NCBI RefSeq assembly: GCF_051020975.1
Contig: NC_135033.1
Span: 11,497,501 to 11,561,500 of the forward strand
Length of the DNA stretch: 64,000 nucleotides
Reading direction: 5' to 3'
From: Osmia lignaria lignaria
Taxonomy: Eukaryota; Arthropoda; Insecta; Hymenoptera; Megachilidae
Shown here: positions 24,325 through 35,027 of the stretch, piece by piece
Layout of the letters: each line of letters opens with the position of its first letter
Position numbering within the stretch: position 1 is the first letter of the stretch
The notes under the pieces: model-generated
What the model was told of the DNA's origin: nothing
The model's input: only the letters and a program-made list of their open reading frames with translations
The model's database searches: none
Position numbers and translations under genes: made by a program

Positions 24325-24357
24325 CCCCCGCCGTCCTCCCCCAGGGGTCGGCGGGGG
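24325..24357. repeat. GC-rich inverted repeat (hairpin)
   Basis: A perfect 9-bp stem (CCCCCGCCG with CGGCGGGGG) around a 15-base loop that itself contains CCCC and GGGG. A smaller hairpin, GTCAG/CTGAC, lies just upstream at 24305-24321. Both are in the left part of the Helitron-like element. Confidence 0.85.
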
Positions 24358-24382
24358 GTCTTATGCAAGATTTCCCCACGTT

Positions 24383-24403
24383 AAAAAAAAAAAAAAAAAA
24401 AAA
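24383..24403. repeat. Poly(A) tract
   Basis: Twenty-one consecutive A bases inside the repeat element, just before the 17-bp minisatellite. Confidence 0.95.
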
Positions 24404-24427
24404 CAATCCTTCACACCTCTGCTTTCC

Positions 24428-24597
24428 TTACATTCCTGCATCCCTTACATCTCAACTTTCCTTACATCCCTGTATCCCTTATATTCCTGCATTCCTTACA
24501 TCCCTATATCCCTTACATCCCTGCATCCCTTACATCCCCGCATGCCTTACATCCCTGCATCCCTTACATCCCTGTATCCCTTACATCCTTGCATCCC
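24428..24597. repeat. 17-bp minisatellite, 10 units, forward orientation
   Basis: Ten tandem units of the type TTACATCCCTGCATCCC with 0-6 differences from the consensus. The open reading frames across it (Tyr-Ile-Pro-type repeats) are by-products of the repeat. Confidence 0.95.
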
Positions 24598-24617
24598 TTT
24601 TGTAAGCATCCCATTAT

Positions 24618-25040
24618 AGCGCCATCTGGTTTCAAAAAAGGAACTAAAGCTCGTCGAAATTTTGGCCCTCTAGCGGGAAAAATTTGAACTAAAATTTCGA
24701 TGTTGAATCAGCGCCATCTGGTTTCGAAAAAAGGAACTAAAGCTTGCCGAAATTTTGGCCCTCTAGCGGGAAAAATTTGAACTAAAATTTCGATGTTGAA
24801 TCAGCGCCATCTGGTTTCGAAAAAAGGAACTAAAGCTCGACGAAATTTTGGCCCTCTAGCGGGAAAAATTTGAACTAAAATTTCGATGTTGAATCAGCGC
24901 CATCTGGTTTCGAAAAAAGGAACTAAAGCTTGCCGAAATTTTGGCCCTCTAGCGGGAAAAATTTGAACTAAAATTTCAACGCCGAATCAGCGCCCTCTGG
25001 TGGCAAAAAAAGGAATTAAATTTTGCAAAAATTTAAATTT
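24618..25040. repeat. 93-bp tandem repeat, four full units and a partial fifth
   Basis: Units begin with AGCGCC at 24618, 24710, 24803, 24896 and 24989 (spacing 92, 93, 93 and 93). Units 1-4 are nearly identical; the fifth is diverged and breaks off. Each unit has AGCGCCATCTGGTTT near its start and CCCTCTAGCGGG in the middle. The first fits a CTCF-type zinc-finger binding core. Confidence 0.95.
24989..25006 (-). promoter_or_regulatory. CTCF-like motif in the fifth repeat unit
   Basis: AGCGCCCTCTGGTGGCA differs at about two positions from the reverse complement of the vertebrate CTCF consensus core (AGCGCCCCCTGGTGGCC). The four complete units carry the shorter AGCGCCATCTGGT, which in reverse reads ACCAGATGGCGCT, close to the insect CTCF core. 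Binding is an inference from sequence similarity alone. Confidence 0.35.
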
Positions 25041-25183
25041 AAATTTATTTTTCACGAGACGTTACTTACCTTTACTTACCTGTACTTACCTTTACTCGCA
25101 CCAGCGGCCATAAGTATTTTATTTATAATATATTTATTATAAGGGTTAAAAGGATAAAAGAGATGCAGGGAGAATTCAGGAGT

Positions 25184-25302
25184 GTAAGGGATACAGAGAT
25201 ATAAAGGGTACTGAGATGTAAGGGATACAGAGATATAAAGGGTACAGAGATGTAAGGGATACAGGGATGTTAAGGATGCAGACATGTAAAGGATGCAGTG
25301 AT
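25184..25302. repeat. 17-bp minisatellite, 7 units, inverted orientation
   Basis: Seven units of the type GTAAGGGATACAGAGAT. In the complementary strand this is the same unit as the 24428-24597 array. Units alternate between GTAAGGG and ATAAAGGG forms, a 34-bp higher-order period. Confidence 0.93.
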
Positions 25303-25397
25303 AAAGGGTTGGGCCTGGTGAGGCCCTTAAAGACAAAAAAATAATAAATAACTGAGAAGGTTGAGCCAAGGCCCATGAGTCAAATTCTGATTAATTT

Positions 25398-25426
25398 CCC
25401 GTGCATAGCACGGGGCGTTCTTCTAG
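25398..25426 (+). repeat. Helitron-type 3' terminus
   Basis: A perfect 7-bp hairpin with a 3-base loop (25398-25414), eight bases, then CTAG with T as the next base. This is the standard Helitron 3' layout, with insertion expected between A and T. Confidence 0.7.
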
Positions 25427-26193
25427 TTTAAATACCTAGTAAATAATAATGTAATATAATCGTTTGCTCGGTGACGCCTTTCAAAACTAATCTTTAACTC
25501 CTCTAAAACGCAAGTCTTAATAATTCGTACAGATAAAGAATCTTCAACGTTTATCCTACTTCGATAGGCAAAGTTTGCGGTGCCAGGGAAAACCTGAAGA
25601 ACTTTAAGGCCAAGGGAGTTAAATCCGACCGATGTAAAATGAATGATAATCCCAACGGAACAGAACTTCGCTACGAAGAATTCGTTAAGAAGTAATTATA
25701 TCGCGAAGAAAGCGTTCTGTAAGCTTCGAGATCGATTTAATATCCCGACATTCTTCGGATAATCCTACCAATACCGGCCAAGGGAATATTTTCCATCGAA
25801 CCGATTGTTGTTTTTCCACGGGAAAGAGGACGGTATTTTTCAACGAGCGTTATCGAACAGTTCCATATCGGAACGAGCCGAGTGATCGTGCGCTTAATAA
25901 AAATTCCAAGGAGGAACGATTCCAAGGATTCTCCATTTGCAGCTTCGTTTCAGAAGGCTGCTCGAGAGCGGAATAATTTTTCCATCGAGACGTCTGTCGC
26001 GGAGAAAATTCAACCCTCCCTTATACCTTCTTGATGCTTTCCTCCCTAGCCCCACCCCTTTCCCTCGATTATGAATGACCATTGAACGGAACCGAACGAA
26101 CAGTGTTTGGGGAAGATGTAAAATACGTATTCTTGCTATCCTCCCACAATCGAGACGAACACAATGAGCCATCTTTTTTATCCCAGTTCCCTC

Positions 26194-26214
26194 TGTGTGT
26201 GTGTGTGTGTGTGT
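26194..26214. repeat. (TG)n microsatellite
   Basis: About ten TG repeats in the last syntrophin intron. Confidence 0.9.
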
Positions 26215-26447
26215 CTTGTTGAAGATAATAATCTCAATAGTCTACGTGAAGTCAATTAAAATTCTCAATACTCGATGGATGAGAAAAGGGGAGCCTCTTT
26301 TCTTTTCACAATGGGTATTTACACGTCGATACCAGCTGAAAATTTCGGACTAATTTTTCCTTCTTTTACACGCACATACATCAGGGGATTTTTATTTAAA
26401 ATCATGAAAATTTTAATTAAGAAAAATATAAAATTGGTATTACTTAC

Positions 26448-26665
26448 AATCTCTCCATCTTCGCCGCCGAAATCGAGCCACAGTAGACGCGCCCCATCGT
26501 CCGCGGACATTTTCAATTTGTCGAAGGATTTTCTCCACAACGGGGTCGGCGGTGAACCTGGACTCACCCCGTTTCCACCCACGCCCCTTGTCCCGGCCGC
26601 GTAAAGCGTGAAACCGTCTTCGTGATTGACAACCAGCTGACACGCCTTTCCTTGCCACGTGCATC
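26448..26665 (-). CDS. Syn1: Syntrophin exon: syntrophin-unique region
   Basis: A GTTTACAG acceptor completes an Arg codon, then CTWQGKACQLVVNHEDGFTL and, after a Gly/Pro-rich loop (TRGVGGNGVSPGSPPTP), LWRKSFDKLKMSADDGARLL and WLDFGGEDGEI. It ends in phase 0 at a GTAAGT donor. The match to the syntrophin block 'CTWNGRPC ... FEKLxMSxDDGAxLLxLDFGxxEGEI' is unambiguous. Confidence 0.95.
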
Positions 26666-27127
26666 CTGTAAACAACCCATAGAAAATCCCTTTAGTTAGG
26701 AATTTTCATGAAAAAAAGAGCAAACGTAACGTGTACGAAATACAAATTTAACGGCTGGCGATATTTCTTGTCGACTTTCTGCTCGCATAGATATTCACGG
26801 TGTTTCATGATCGATGAGAGTTGAACGAAAAGCGAGAAAAAAGATAGAACGAACCCGGGCAGAGCATTAATCTCAATTTATTATTGCCGTTCGTCCAGGA
26901 ACGATGAAAAGAAATTAAAATTCATTCGAAGCGAACGGGCATGGGACGCCGTGTAACAACGAGCAGCTCAAAATACCCCTGCCGTTCCGTTTCCTTTTCC
27001 TGCAGCAACGCGTATTTCACCCGCCATTATTTATTTCTTATTTTAGCCTCGAAAGCAGCTGAACGAATCCACGAAATCCTTGCAAATTTGGAATATATTT
27101 AAAATACAGAAATTGGGGTGTACTTAC
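26666..27127 (-). other. Intron of the syntrophin gene
   Basis: This 462-base intron lies between a GTAAGT donor and a TTTACAG acceptor on the - strand. No other feature seen. Confidence 0.8.
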
Positions 27128-27342
27128 GAACGGTGTATTCTCGTAACGAATGAGCAGCCGCGTGACAGCCCTGAACGATTGCCCTGGCCCAGGCAGCTAA
27201 ATCCCTCCGCGTCTCGGCGCGGAGATGATGCGTCACGACGCCGTCAATTGTGCCTACTCGTACCGCAAACGTCGCGGCGTGTTGCGTCGTGCCGCTACTG
27301 CTGCTGGCTGCCTCGCTCTGTCTCGCCGGGGAGGACACCAAT
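27128..27342 (-). CDS. Syn1: Syntrophin exon: PH2 domain, second part
   Basis: A TTTCATTACAG acceptor completes the Arg of ATRLVSS. A Ser/Gly-rich spacer (EAASSSSGTT) follows, then FAVRVGTIDGVVTHHLRAET and RRDLAAWARAIVQGCHAAAH. This is the C-terminal half of PH2, with the conserved Trp of the final helix. It ends one base into an Arg codon. Confidence 0.94.
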
Positions 27343-27926
27343 CTGTAATGAAACAATGGTAAAAATGTTAATAATAAACGAAAATAGTCGTCGTAATCGA
27401 GTGAAGTGTAAAGAGTCAACTAAACCGTTCAAATTTTTCGCAACAACCCTTCGACGATAAAAGCTCCCCAAACTCGTGTACACACACAAAGGATCAAGTT
27501 CATCGCGGTGCACAATCAACCACCGGCAGCGTCACGTACTGTGAATCGAACAATCCTGGAGACAAGCAGCCATCGCAACAACGATCGACCCAACGAAGCC
27601 GGGAGAACAAAGAGACGAGCGTCGGTAGGGTGGCTCGAAAAGCCATCGTGTCTGGCAACATTCATCGCTGGCGCAGCGACGCCGAAAGCCGCGGGCAAAC
27701 CGTCCATAGGAGAGGGTGTACCGCCAGTCACAGGGAGGGTGGTTCGAGGGTGGAAAGCCGCAGCTTTTGCATCGACGCGGTTCAAGTGGCCCCGCTCGAC
27801 ACGTATACCGCGTCAGCGTGTCGAGAATTCTCTCTTCGAAGGTAAATTACCTCGTCATGCGATCCGGCCTCGATCGTAAAAATCGCACGGTTAAAGGGGG
27901 CGCAGCAGGGGAAAGTCTGCCCCCCG

Positions 27927-27951
27927 TTTTTCTTTTTTTTTTTTTTTTTTT
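27927..27951. repeat. Poly(T) tract
   Basis: A run of T broken by one C, in the 12.4 kb syntrophin intron. Confidence 0.9.
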
Positions 27952-29300
27952 CCGAAGCCCGTCCCGCGGCGACGCTGCAATCTGCCCGCTGACGAATGGT
28001 CCTGACGTACGCGCGAGATTTATAGATTTTTCCGAGGGACACCGAAAAAATGCCCTGGCCCAACGACCAAAAAGGAAAGGGGGAAAAAAAACATGAGAAC
28101 GTAACGGCATAATGGGAAGCCTGGGAAAAATCGGCTATACAGAGGAACAGGAAGTTCAGTTTGACGAGCGACCGGATGATTCAGACGAAGTTGCACGAAA
28201 TTTTGGACCGGTGTTTGGTTTTATTCGCGATTCGACTGGGTGGAAATGAGAGACGATGGAAATAACGAGTGTAGAATTCTACAAAAGGGGTGAAGTTAAT
28301 GGTGTTTCGTAAATTAAATTAATTACTAATAAAATAATTTCTACTACACCGATTAAGAAGAAAAGAAATAACTGAAATGCTTGAATAACTCTTCGATTTC
28401 ACCTTTCAACGCGTCGATTCACGCATTCTCGATCCATTATCGCGTCGCTCGTCAAACGATCGATGGAAATTGAAATACGAGATCAGGCGGGGCACAATCG
28501 AAGGATCGTTATTATTCCCGGCTCGTTGAATCCATCGCTACGCGATGCACCGGGCCTTAATGCGTTCACCATCTCTCTCTCGGTCTCGCATATCTGGTAA
28601 TTCTCTCACGAAGCACTCGCGTCTCCCACGTGGTGGAAACTTTCGCGTTTCCAGGCATTGACTATCGAAAGTGGAAAATGTTCGAGGGCCAGGGAAAAGC
28701 CGTCGAACGCGATCCGCGGGGAACGCTCGGTGCTGGGATTGCACCCGCTGGAGCTCATACGTTATTCGCCACACGATCCGTTGTTCCATGCAACGGGTGC
28801 CCCCGAATAATCCACTCGGCTTACGGCTCGGAATCTCTCACTTTGCTCTGCAGTAAATTTACCGGTACAATGGAAAGGGAATACGTGTACGTTCCTTTGT
28901 AAACGACCGAACGCTCGCTCAGCGACGTCTTTATTGTCGTTATCGTCTCCTATGCGAGATCACGCGCGTACGATATTCTTTAACATCTAATATATTTCAT
29001 ATTATTTTAATTAAATTATCGAAGAATAGCATACGTGCTGATAAATAAAAAGTTTTCTCTTAAAATGTATCTTTGTACGTTTATCCTTTATCTCTGTTTA
29101 ACAACGCAGCAACGTTAGCTGACAGAACGAACCGGGTAGTCTGGCTGGAAATAATAAGCTTTCATGAAACTGTACAACATTCCAGCAAGAATAACGCGAT
29201 GCAACACGAGTACTTCATCGTCAACATCCAGCCGGAATAAAGTCTACTAAGCTGTAAACCATCATCCAAACAATTAAACGAACGGGCAAACAAAGGCAAA

Positions 29301-29322
29301 GAAGAAGAAGAAGAAGAAGAAG
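29301..29322. repeat. (GAA)n microsatellite
   Basis: About seven GAA triplets in the 12.4 kb syntrophin intron. Confidence 0.9.
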
Positions 29323-32300
29323 TCTCTTCAACCCCTATAATCGAGCGTCCACTCAAAGACAAAGAAGAATTCGCAGTTCGGAGAGAAGGAAAGGGAAGAA
29401 TAGCCGGTCGCAGCGAAAAGCCAAGAAGGCGAAAGAGAAATGTACAACTACACCAAAGGAAAAAGGAACGACACGGGGTTGGAGAAGGGTAAAAGGAACA
29501 GCAACGGACGGTAAATAAAGGCGTTAAACGAGAATGGATGTTCGTCCAGGGCCCGTAATCCCGGCCGAAAAAAAAAAAAAAAAAATGGGAAAAAAGAATG
29601 AGAATAGTAGAAGCGGTGAGAGAGGGAAGAAAGTTTCTTCCTTCTCCGACGGCCGTGGAAGAGATGTTTCGGTCGTGGCCGAATCACTTCCGGTTTGTCT
29701 CGCACTAAAACTTCCTTAAGTCGGTCATTTCGTAGCTCTCCGGGCCCGATACGGACCTCTTCGACCGGAAATAGCTTCTCGATCCCTCCGTCTTTCCTCC
29801 CGACCCCTATATGTTTTATTCCTTTTTACTTCTTTTCCTTCGATTCTTCCTTTCTTCCACGATCCTACAGATACGGGGCTGATATCAGACTTATACGTCT
29901 TCCCTCCCGGTTCGAACAAACTTTTCGAAAAGTACTCTCCACGGTGTTGTTTGGCTCGATGGATGAATAATAGGTCGCTGTAAGCGGTTTAAAGACCACT
30001 CGATCCTTCGGTAGAAATATTTTTATCTTATTATATCGGCGAACAATTTATGAATTTCAAAGCGTGGCGTCGTATAATGAAATCGAAAGCTTTGAATTAA
30101 AGGTACATCGAACATCTGGATTGTACGAGTGTTCGGTATAAGATTAAAATCGGATTTAAATTTGACGCAACAGTGGGCCGAGTGTCTTTATTAAAAATGA
30201 AAAACGTTCGAATAGGTACGCGCGCATTTTGATGAAAATGGACAATATTTCCTCTTAGTTCCTTTATACGCGGAAAAAATCGTGAAAAATTCATAAACCT
30301 GTCCGTGCTGCATTGATTTTTCCTTGGTAGAAATCCTCTCAATAATCACCTCCGTTCGGGCTATACGTTTAATCAATAATAACATCGCGATGTAAAAGCA
30401 TAAACTTTAAGGAAATTCATCTTCGATATTCTATAGAAATAATAGCTGAATGGAGTCAGTGAATGATGGATTATTGCAAAATAAATATTTAAAAATAGAT
30501 AAAAGACTACTCAGGTGGGAGGCTAGGGTTCAAATCCCAAGGGTGTTTTTTTTAGAAATTTTTCCTTGAGACGAGTTTTTCTGTTGATTTTCCACCAGTT
30601 CGAAGATCCTGGAAAACAGGTTGTTTTGGAAAAATTGCATTTTGATGCAAACATCACGAGAGCAACATTAAGAACGTTAAAACAATAATCAACGAGGGAA
30701 AATTACAAGGCAAACCATGAAGCGAAAAGGACGGTCCCTTTTTCCGGAGTAATTCAATTTTCCAAGGGGACTATCTATATGCAATCTTCTATGAGGCAAA
30801 TTCAGTGTTAAAAACGTAGCATGGGTAAATTCTGTCATTAAAAACACGGTGTAACTTTGTTAAACGTTCTAATTGGGTGCACAGCGCACACATCGTTGAA
30901 TCTCGCGCGTAACAACTTGTTCGACTGTGATAAGCGTGGAATAAAATTGCGGGGGCGCTGTGTTGTAGAAAACGTGGATAACAAGGCTCTTGAAATAAAC
31001 CGGAAACACGTGGTTGCTGATAGACCAACGATTTCGCGATACACTGATCAAAAAGAGTAAAATACATTTTCCATTTCAACAATTTAACGAGATATTTTTA
31101 ATCTGTACCTTAGAATAAACCTCCAAGATGTCAATTAAACGCAAAGGTGAAACTAATAAATGTCCCACGAACTTATGAACCGGATTGTACGTGCGTGTTA
31201 TGGCTCGGTTCAATAATTCCCTTCGGTCCATATGTTGTAACCGCAACAACCACGCGCGTGCTTTGCAATAACAGAAAGTTAATCAGGGTTCAGTTATTAG
31301 CGATAAAATTCCGGGCTTGATCGTATACGGCGCACGATTTGTGTTGCCCTTACCTCTTAATAAATGTTATTAAAACATTCGCCGCACGGAGCTCTCGGGT
31401 GAATTCTCCTGGCTGGAAGCGCAGTTTCGAACCGTCGCAACTTCCTTGTTTAATTTCATCAGCCAAGTGCAGGCGAATAAAAGCGTGTACGAGCTACGTT
31501 CGAAGCTTGCGAAAGTCATGAAACCGCGCCAGACCGGGTCGGAAAGAAGAAGAAGAAGAAAAAAAAAGAAATACATTATCCGTGTTCGTTTAAATCGGTG
31601 CCGTTGTGTCGGTCGGGCACAGACGCGGGGAAACAACGGAAGAGGTAGGAAAAATAAAAGTGGACGTTGACGCGGTGCTCGTACAATTTCGTTATAATTA
31701 ATCCAATATCTTCCGGCGTTTGCAGCCCGGGCGAATGTTGTCGGGGCGCAACGGTATCGTTAATATTTCCACGATCTTCCTGTCCCTCTCTATTTTCTCG
31801 GCAAATTAAACTATAGTGTTTAACACCGCGCGGCTGCAATCGTACGTTCCGGTAAGGATGGAAGGAAAATTATAGCAAACGATCGTATAAAAGGCGAGGT
31901 AACGGGGGGGTACGCGTGGAAATAAAGGAAGTAGAGGAGAGGAAAATCCTGAACTCGTGGCGCGAATATTACGGTTGGATCGCACGTGCGATAGGAAACT
32001 GTCGACGACACCTTCGATAATTAATGCTCACCCCTCGCGCAGTTTAATTGATCCGGTTCACCGTTCGATTATCGAAACCCCATCTTTCACACCCCCGTAC
32101 TCGCGTCTGACCTATAGTAACTCGCTGGCTCGCATTCTGTTCCCTTCATTCGTTTCTCTTTCCTTTCCTTCTTTTTCATTTCACCTCCCTTTCAATTTCT
32201 CCCCTCATTGTTCTCTTATTTACCGGTCCCCTTCTTTCTCTCTCCATATTCTTCGTTTTCCATTTTTATCACACCTGGAAAGTCAATCAACGATCCTGGC

Positions 32301-35006
32301 GGATCGAGGATCTTTGATTATGAGAAACACAGTATCGTCAGGAATAAATAATAAATATGAATCAAGCATGATTTCGTGGATTTGTTCTCTTTTAACTTTT
32401 CTTTGAAATAGTTTTGGTTAAAGGGTTAACCAAGCTCGAAGAAGCGCCTTTCGGTATATTTCAAGTCGAGCGATGTTTCATAACACCGTTTCAGGGACGG
32501 AAGTGAAATGGAGACAAAGAAACGGTCGAATTAAGCGGGCTTTCCTAGGTTCTCGCAATGAAAATCCAATTTCGTTTAAACGTCGCGCTTTTCCGTCGAA
32601 CGAAGTAAACTTTCCGCTTAAAATTGATCCGCGCTCGTGCCACGGTTAACTGTCTTCCGGGGCAAACAAACGACCATCCTTCTCCTTTGCTCGTCGCCGA
32701 AGAGAAAACGAAACAGACAAGACGAACAGGGAGCCGGAAGATAGGGAAAAGTGGTCGAATTAAACGAGTGACATTAATTCAACATTAAACTGGGAACCCT
32801 TTCCCTTCACCTTTTGTTTCACGATCGTTCCGCTTTATGAAATCCACGCTCTCGCAATATCCACGATCTTTGATCTGTCTCCATGGGTAACTCGTCGCTG
32901 ACCTTTCCATTCGTCGGATGGAATAAATTGAAACGAATCTGCGCGGAACATTTGCCATTCCATCCATTTCGCAAATGAGAACGTTTGTTTTCCAGTTCAA
33001 ACGACGTCGCGTCCATTTTTCGGAGGTATTTCGATTAAATATTTAAACGGACGTGGAAAATCTAAAACCTACACCGTTACATTTAATAATAAAATGAAAA
33101 TGATTTTCTTGAAATATTTGCCAACAAACTGAATTCGTCTCCCAGAATGTGTGATTGTAGGACGTAGAGCGCAGAGGATTGCGAGTTTCGAGAGTACAAT
33201 TACATTCCGGGGAGAGTTAGAACGGTGTGTAATATATGTTGTAGCACGCTCGGAGAGGAAATTTGGATTTGACAGGCAAAGAGTCTCGTGGCGCGAGTAA
33301 GTTAACCCGTGCTGTTCGGTTCTGCTCGTTAAGTGGATGTAGTCGATAACAGAAATAGAATCAGAGCGTAGTTTAGATAACGCCACGTTCTGGATAGGAT
33401 CTAACGCCGGGAAAACAGTACAGGAGTTTACGTGTACGTAATAATATGTAGGCGAGAGTGTGGACGACGAAGGGATTTCCCTTTGAATATATACGTATAC
33501 CGAGAGACGGTGGTGGAAATGGAAAATGGGTCGGCTGGAACAGGTGGAAAGGGAATTTAAATAAAACTGCGAATATCAGGTGGAAATTGCACGGAGAGAA
33601 CGAGAAAGAGTAGAATAGAAGAGTGGCAGATATTAAACGAGAAACAAAAGAAGCTGGAATTTAAATAGAAACCTAGTGTTCGGTAGGAAAAATGTGATCA
33701 GACATTGAATACAATTTTAACCCTCTTTTGTAGACGGATATCAAAGATATTCAAGATATTAGTATTCCATTGTTCTGGCTGTTATCGAAGTATCAATTTA
33801 ATTTTTTATTGTACACGCGTTTCAACAGATCGATCGTCTAATTAAGAAAACTACGATTGGTCTTCCGGGAGTTCGATAATATTATCAAGAAGGAGCAGGA
33901 GCCACGATTTCCTTATACAGTGGATCAATTTCACAGTTGAATAAAAGGGGATAAATCTTGGAGATAAATCTCTGTTCGTAAAGAATTAAGAGCAATCCAG
34001 CGGATCGAAGGTAGAGACGATTCCGAGCCGTCGAAAGACAGGCAGCTTTACGGCTTCGCGACGAACGAAAAATCAAAGGAGCCTTTTTAGAATCGAACAC
34101 GATGGAAAGGGAAGAATTACGAAGGATTCACAGTTCACAATCACGCGAAAGGTTACGTCGAGGCTTCATCCAATTACGTCGACCGGATTTTAAGCTGTTC
34201 CAACAGGGGCGTCGGATCCGCCGTTTCAGCGACGATTCTATAAATTACCAACCCCTGGAAATATTTCTCCGTTCCTGGTTGACCCGTGCTTCTTCCCTCC
34301 GATCCCCTCACCGTTCGCTTCGCTTTTCTTCCGACCGCCGATGGAGAAAGGCCAACCCCGTGAAAGGGGGAGGAAAAAGGGAAAGGCTTGGGACACGCGA
34401 GAAGAAAAGGGTGAAAGCACGGCTCAAGGACAGACAGAATGGAAAATCCGCAAATTGAACGAACCGAGCCATCTTTCTCTTTCCCTTTCGCCTAACGCTC
34501 CCTCTTATCGAACGAAGAAAGAAGGCAGATGAAAGAAACGGCCGTTGTCGAACGCAATTTTACGGGACGACGTGCGGATGTCTGTTGTTTTCCACCTGGA
34601 TGTTTCTCCTTGTTGTTTCAGCCGCCGGATTTTCCCCCTTGCCTAACGTGCAATCGTGACCCGATTTCTTCAATTTTATTCGTATTTCAAACGAACAACC
34701 CCCGGGAGGTTCTTTAATTTACTGCTGTGTTTCAAAAGTCATCGGTTTCATAAAGAATATAAATAACCTTGATATAATTTAATACCAAATCCGACACGTG
34801 AAAATGAAGAAGCTTTCCAAGTAATCAATACTGTTGCTTCCTCGAATTCGCGATGAAGCAACCTGCATTGCTGGCTAAACGTTGAGAAATATTATCCTTC
34901 TAAATGCAGTTTATACCCATAAAGCTTCAAACAGTATTAACGCGATATTTACTTTGAAATAATCCTCGCGATTACGCTTTCGTTCAAAAGCAACGTTTCT
35001 GAAAAT

Positions 35007-35027
35007 AAAAAAAAAAAAAAAAAAAAA
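35007..35027. repeat. Poly(A) tract
   Basis: Twenty-one A bases within the syntrophin intron. No flanking target-site duplication was recognised. Confidence 0.9.

Larger units (their letters stand above)
24280..25426 (+). mobile_element. Helitron-like non-autonomous element with internal tandem repeats
   Basis: The right end has the Helitron 3' signature: a hairpin (CCCGTGC, ATA, GCACGGG at 25398-25414), eight bases, then CTAG at 25423-25426 followed by T. Inside are a C/G-rich hairpin (24325-24357), a 21-base A run, a 17-bp minisatellite, four and a half 93-bp tandem units, then the same minisatellite inverted. No Rep/helicase coding sequence is present, so it would be non-autonomous. Internal tandem arrays are common in such elements. 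The left end is uncertain: I could not fix the expected 5' TC terminus, and 24280 is only where unusual structure begins. Confidence 0.6.
23946..26447 (-). other. Last intron of the syntrophin gene, holding a repeat-rich element
   Basis: This 2.5 kb intron has a GTAAGT donor (- strand, at 26447) and the acceptor before 23945. About half of it, roughly 24280-25427, is a repeat element described separately. A (GT)n run lies at 26194-26214. No other gene. Confidence 0.8.

Noticed and set aside
24254..24619. Open frames of about 80-120 codons with Tyr-Ile-Pro-type repeats
   Set aside because: They are translations of the 17-bp minisatellite (not a multiple of three, so every frame stays open); there is no start context or domain.
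24618..25040. Evenly spaced repeats suggesting a CRISPR array
   Set aside because: The whole 93-bp unit is repeated with no unique spacers and the setting is a eukaryotic intron.
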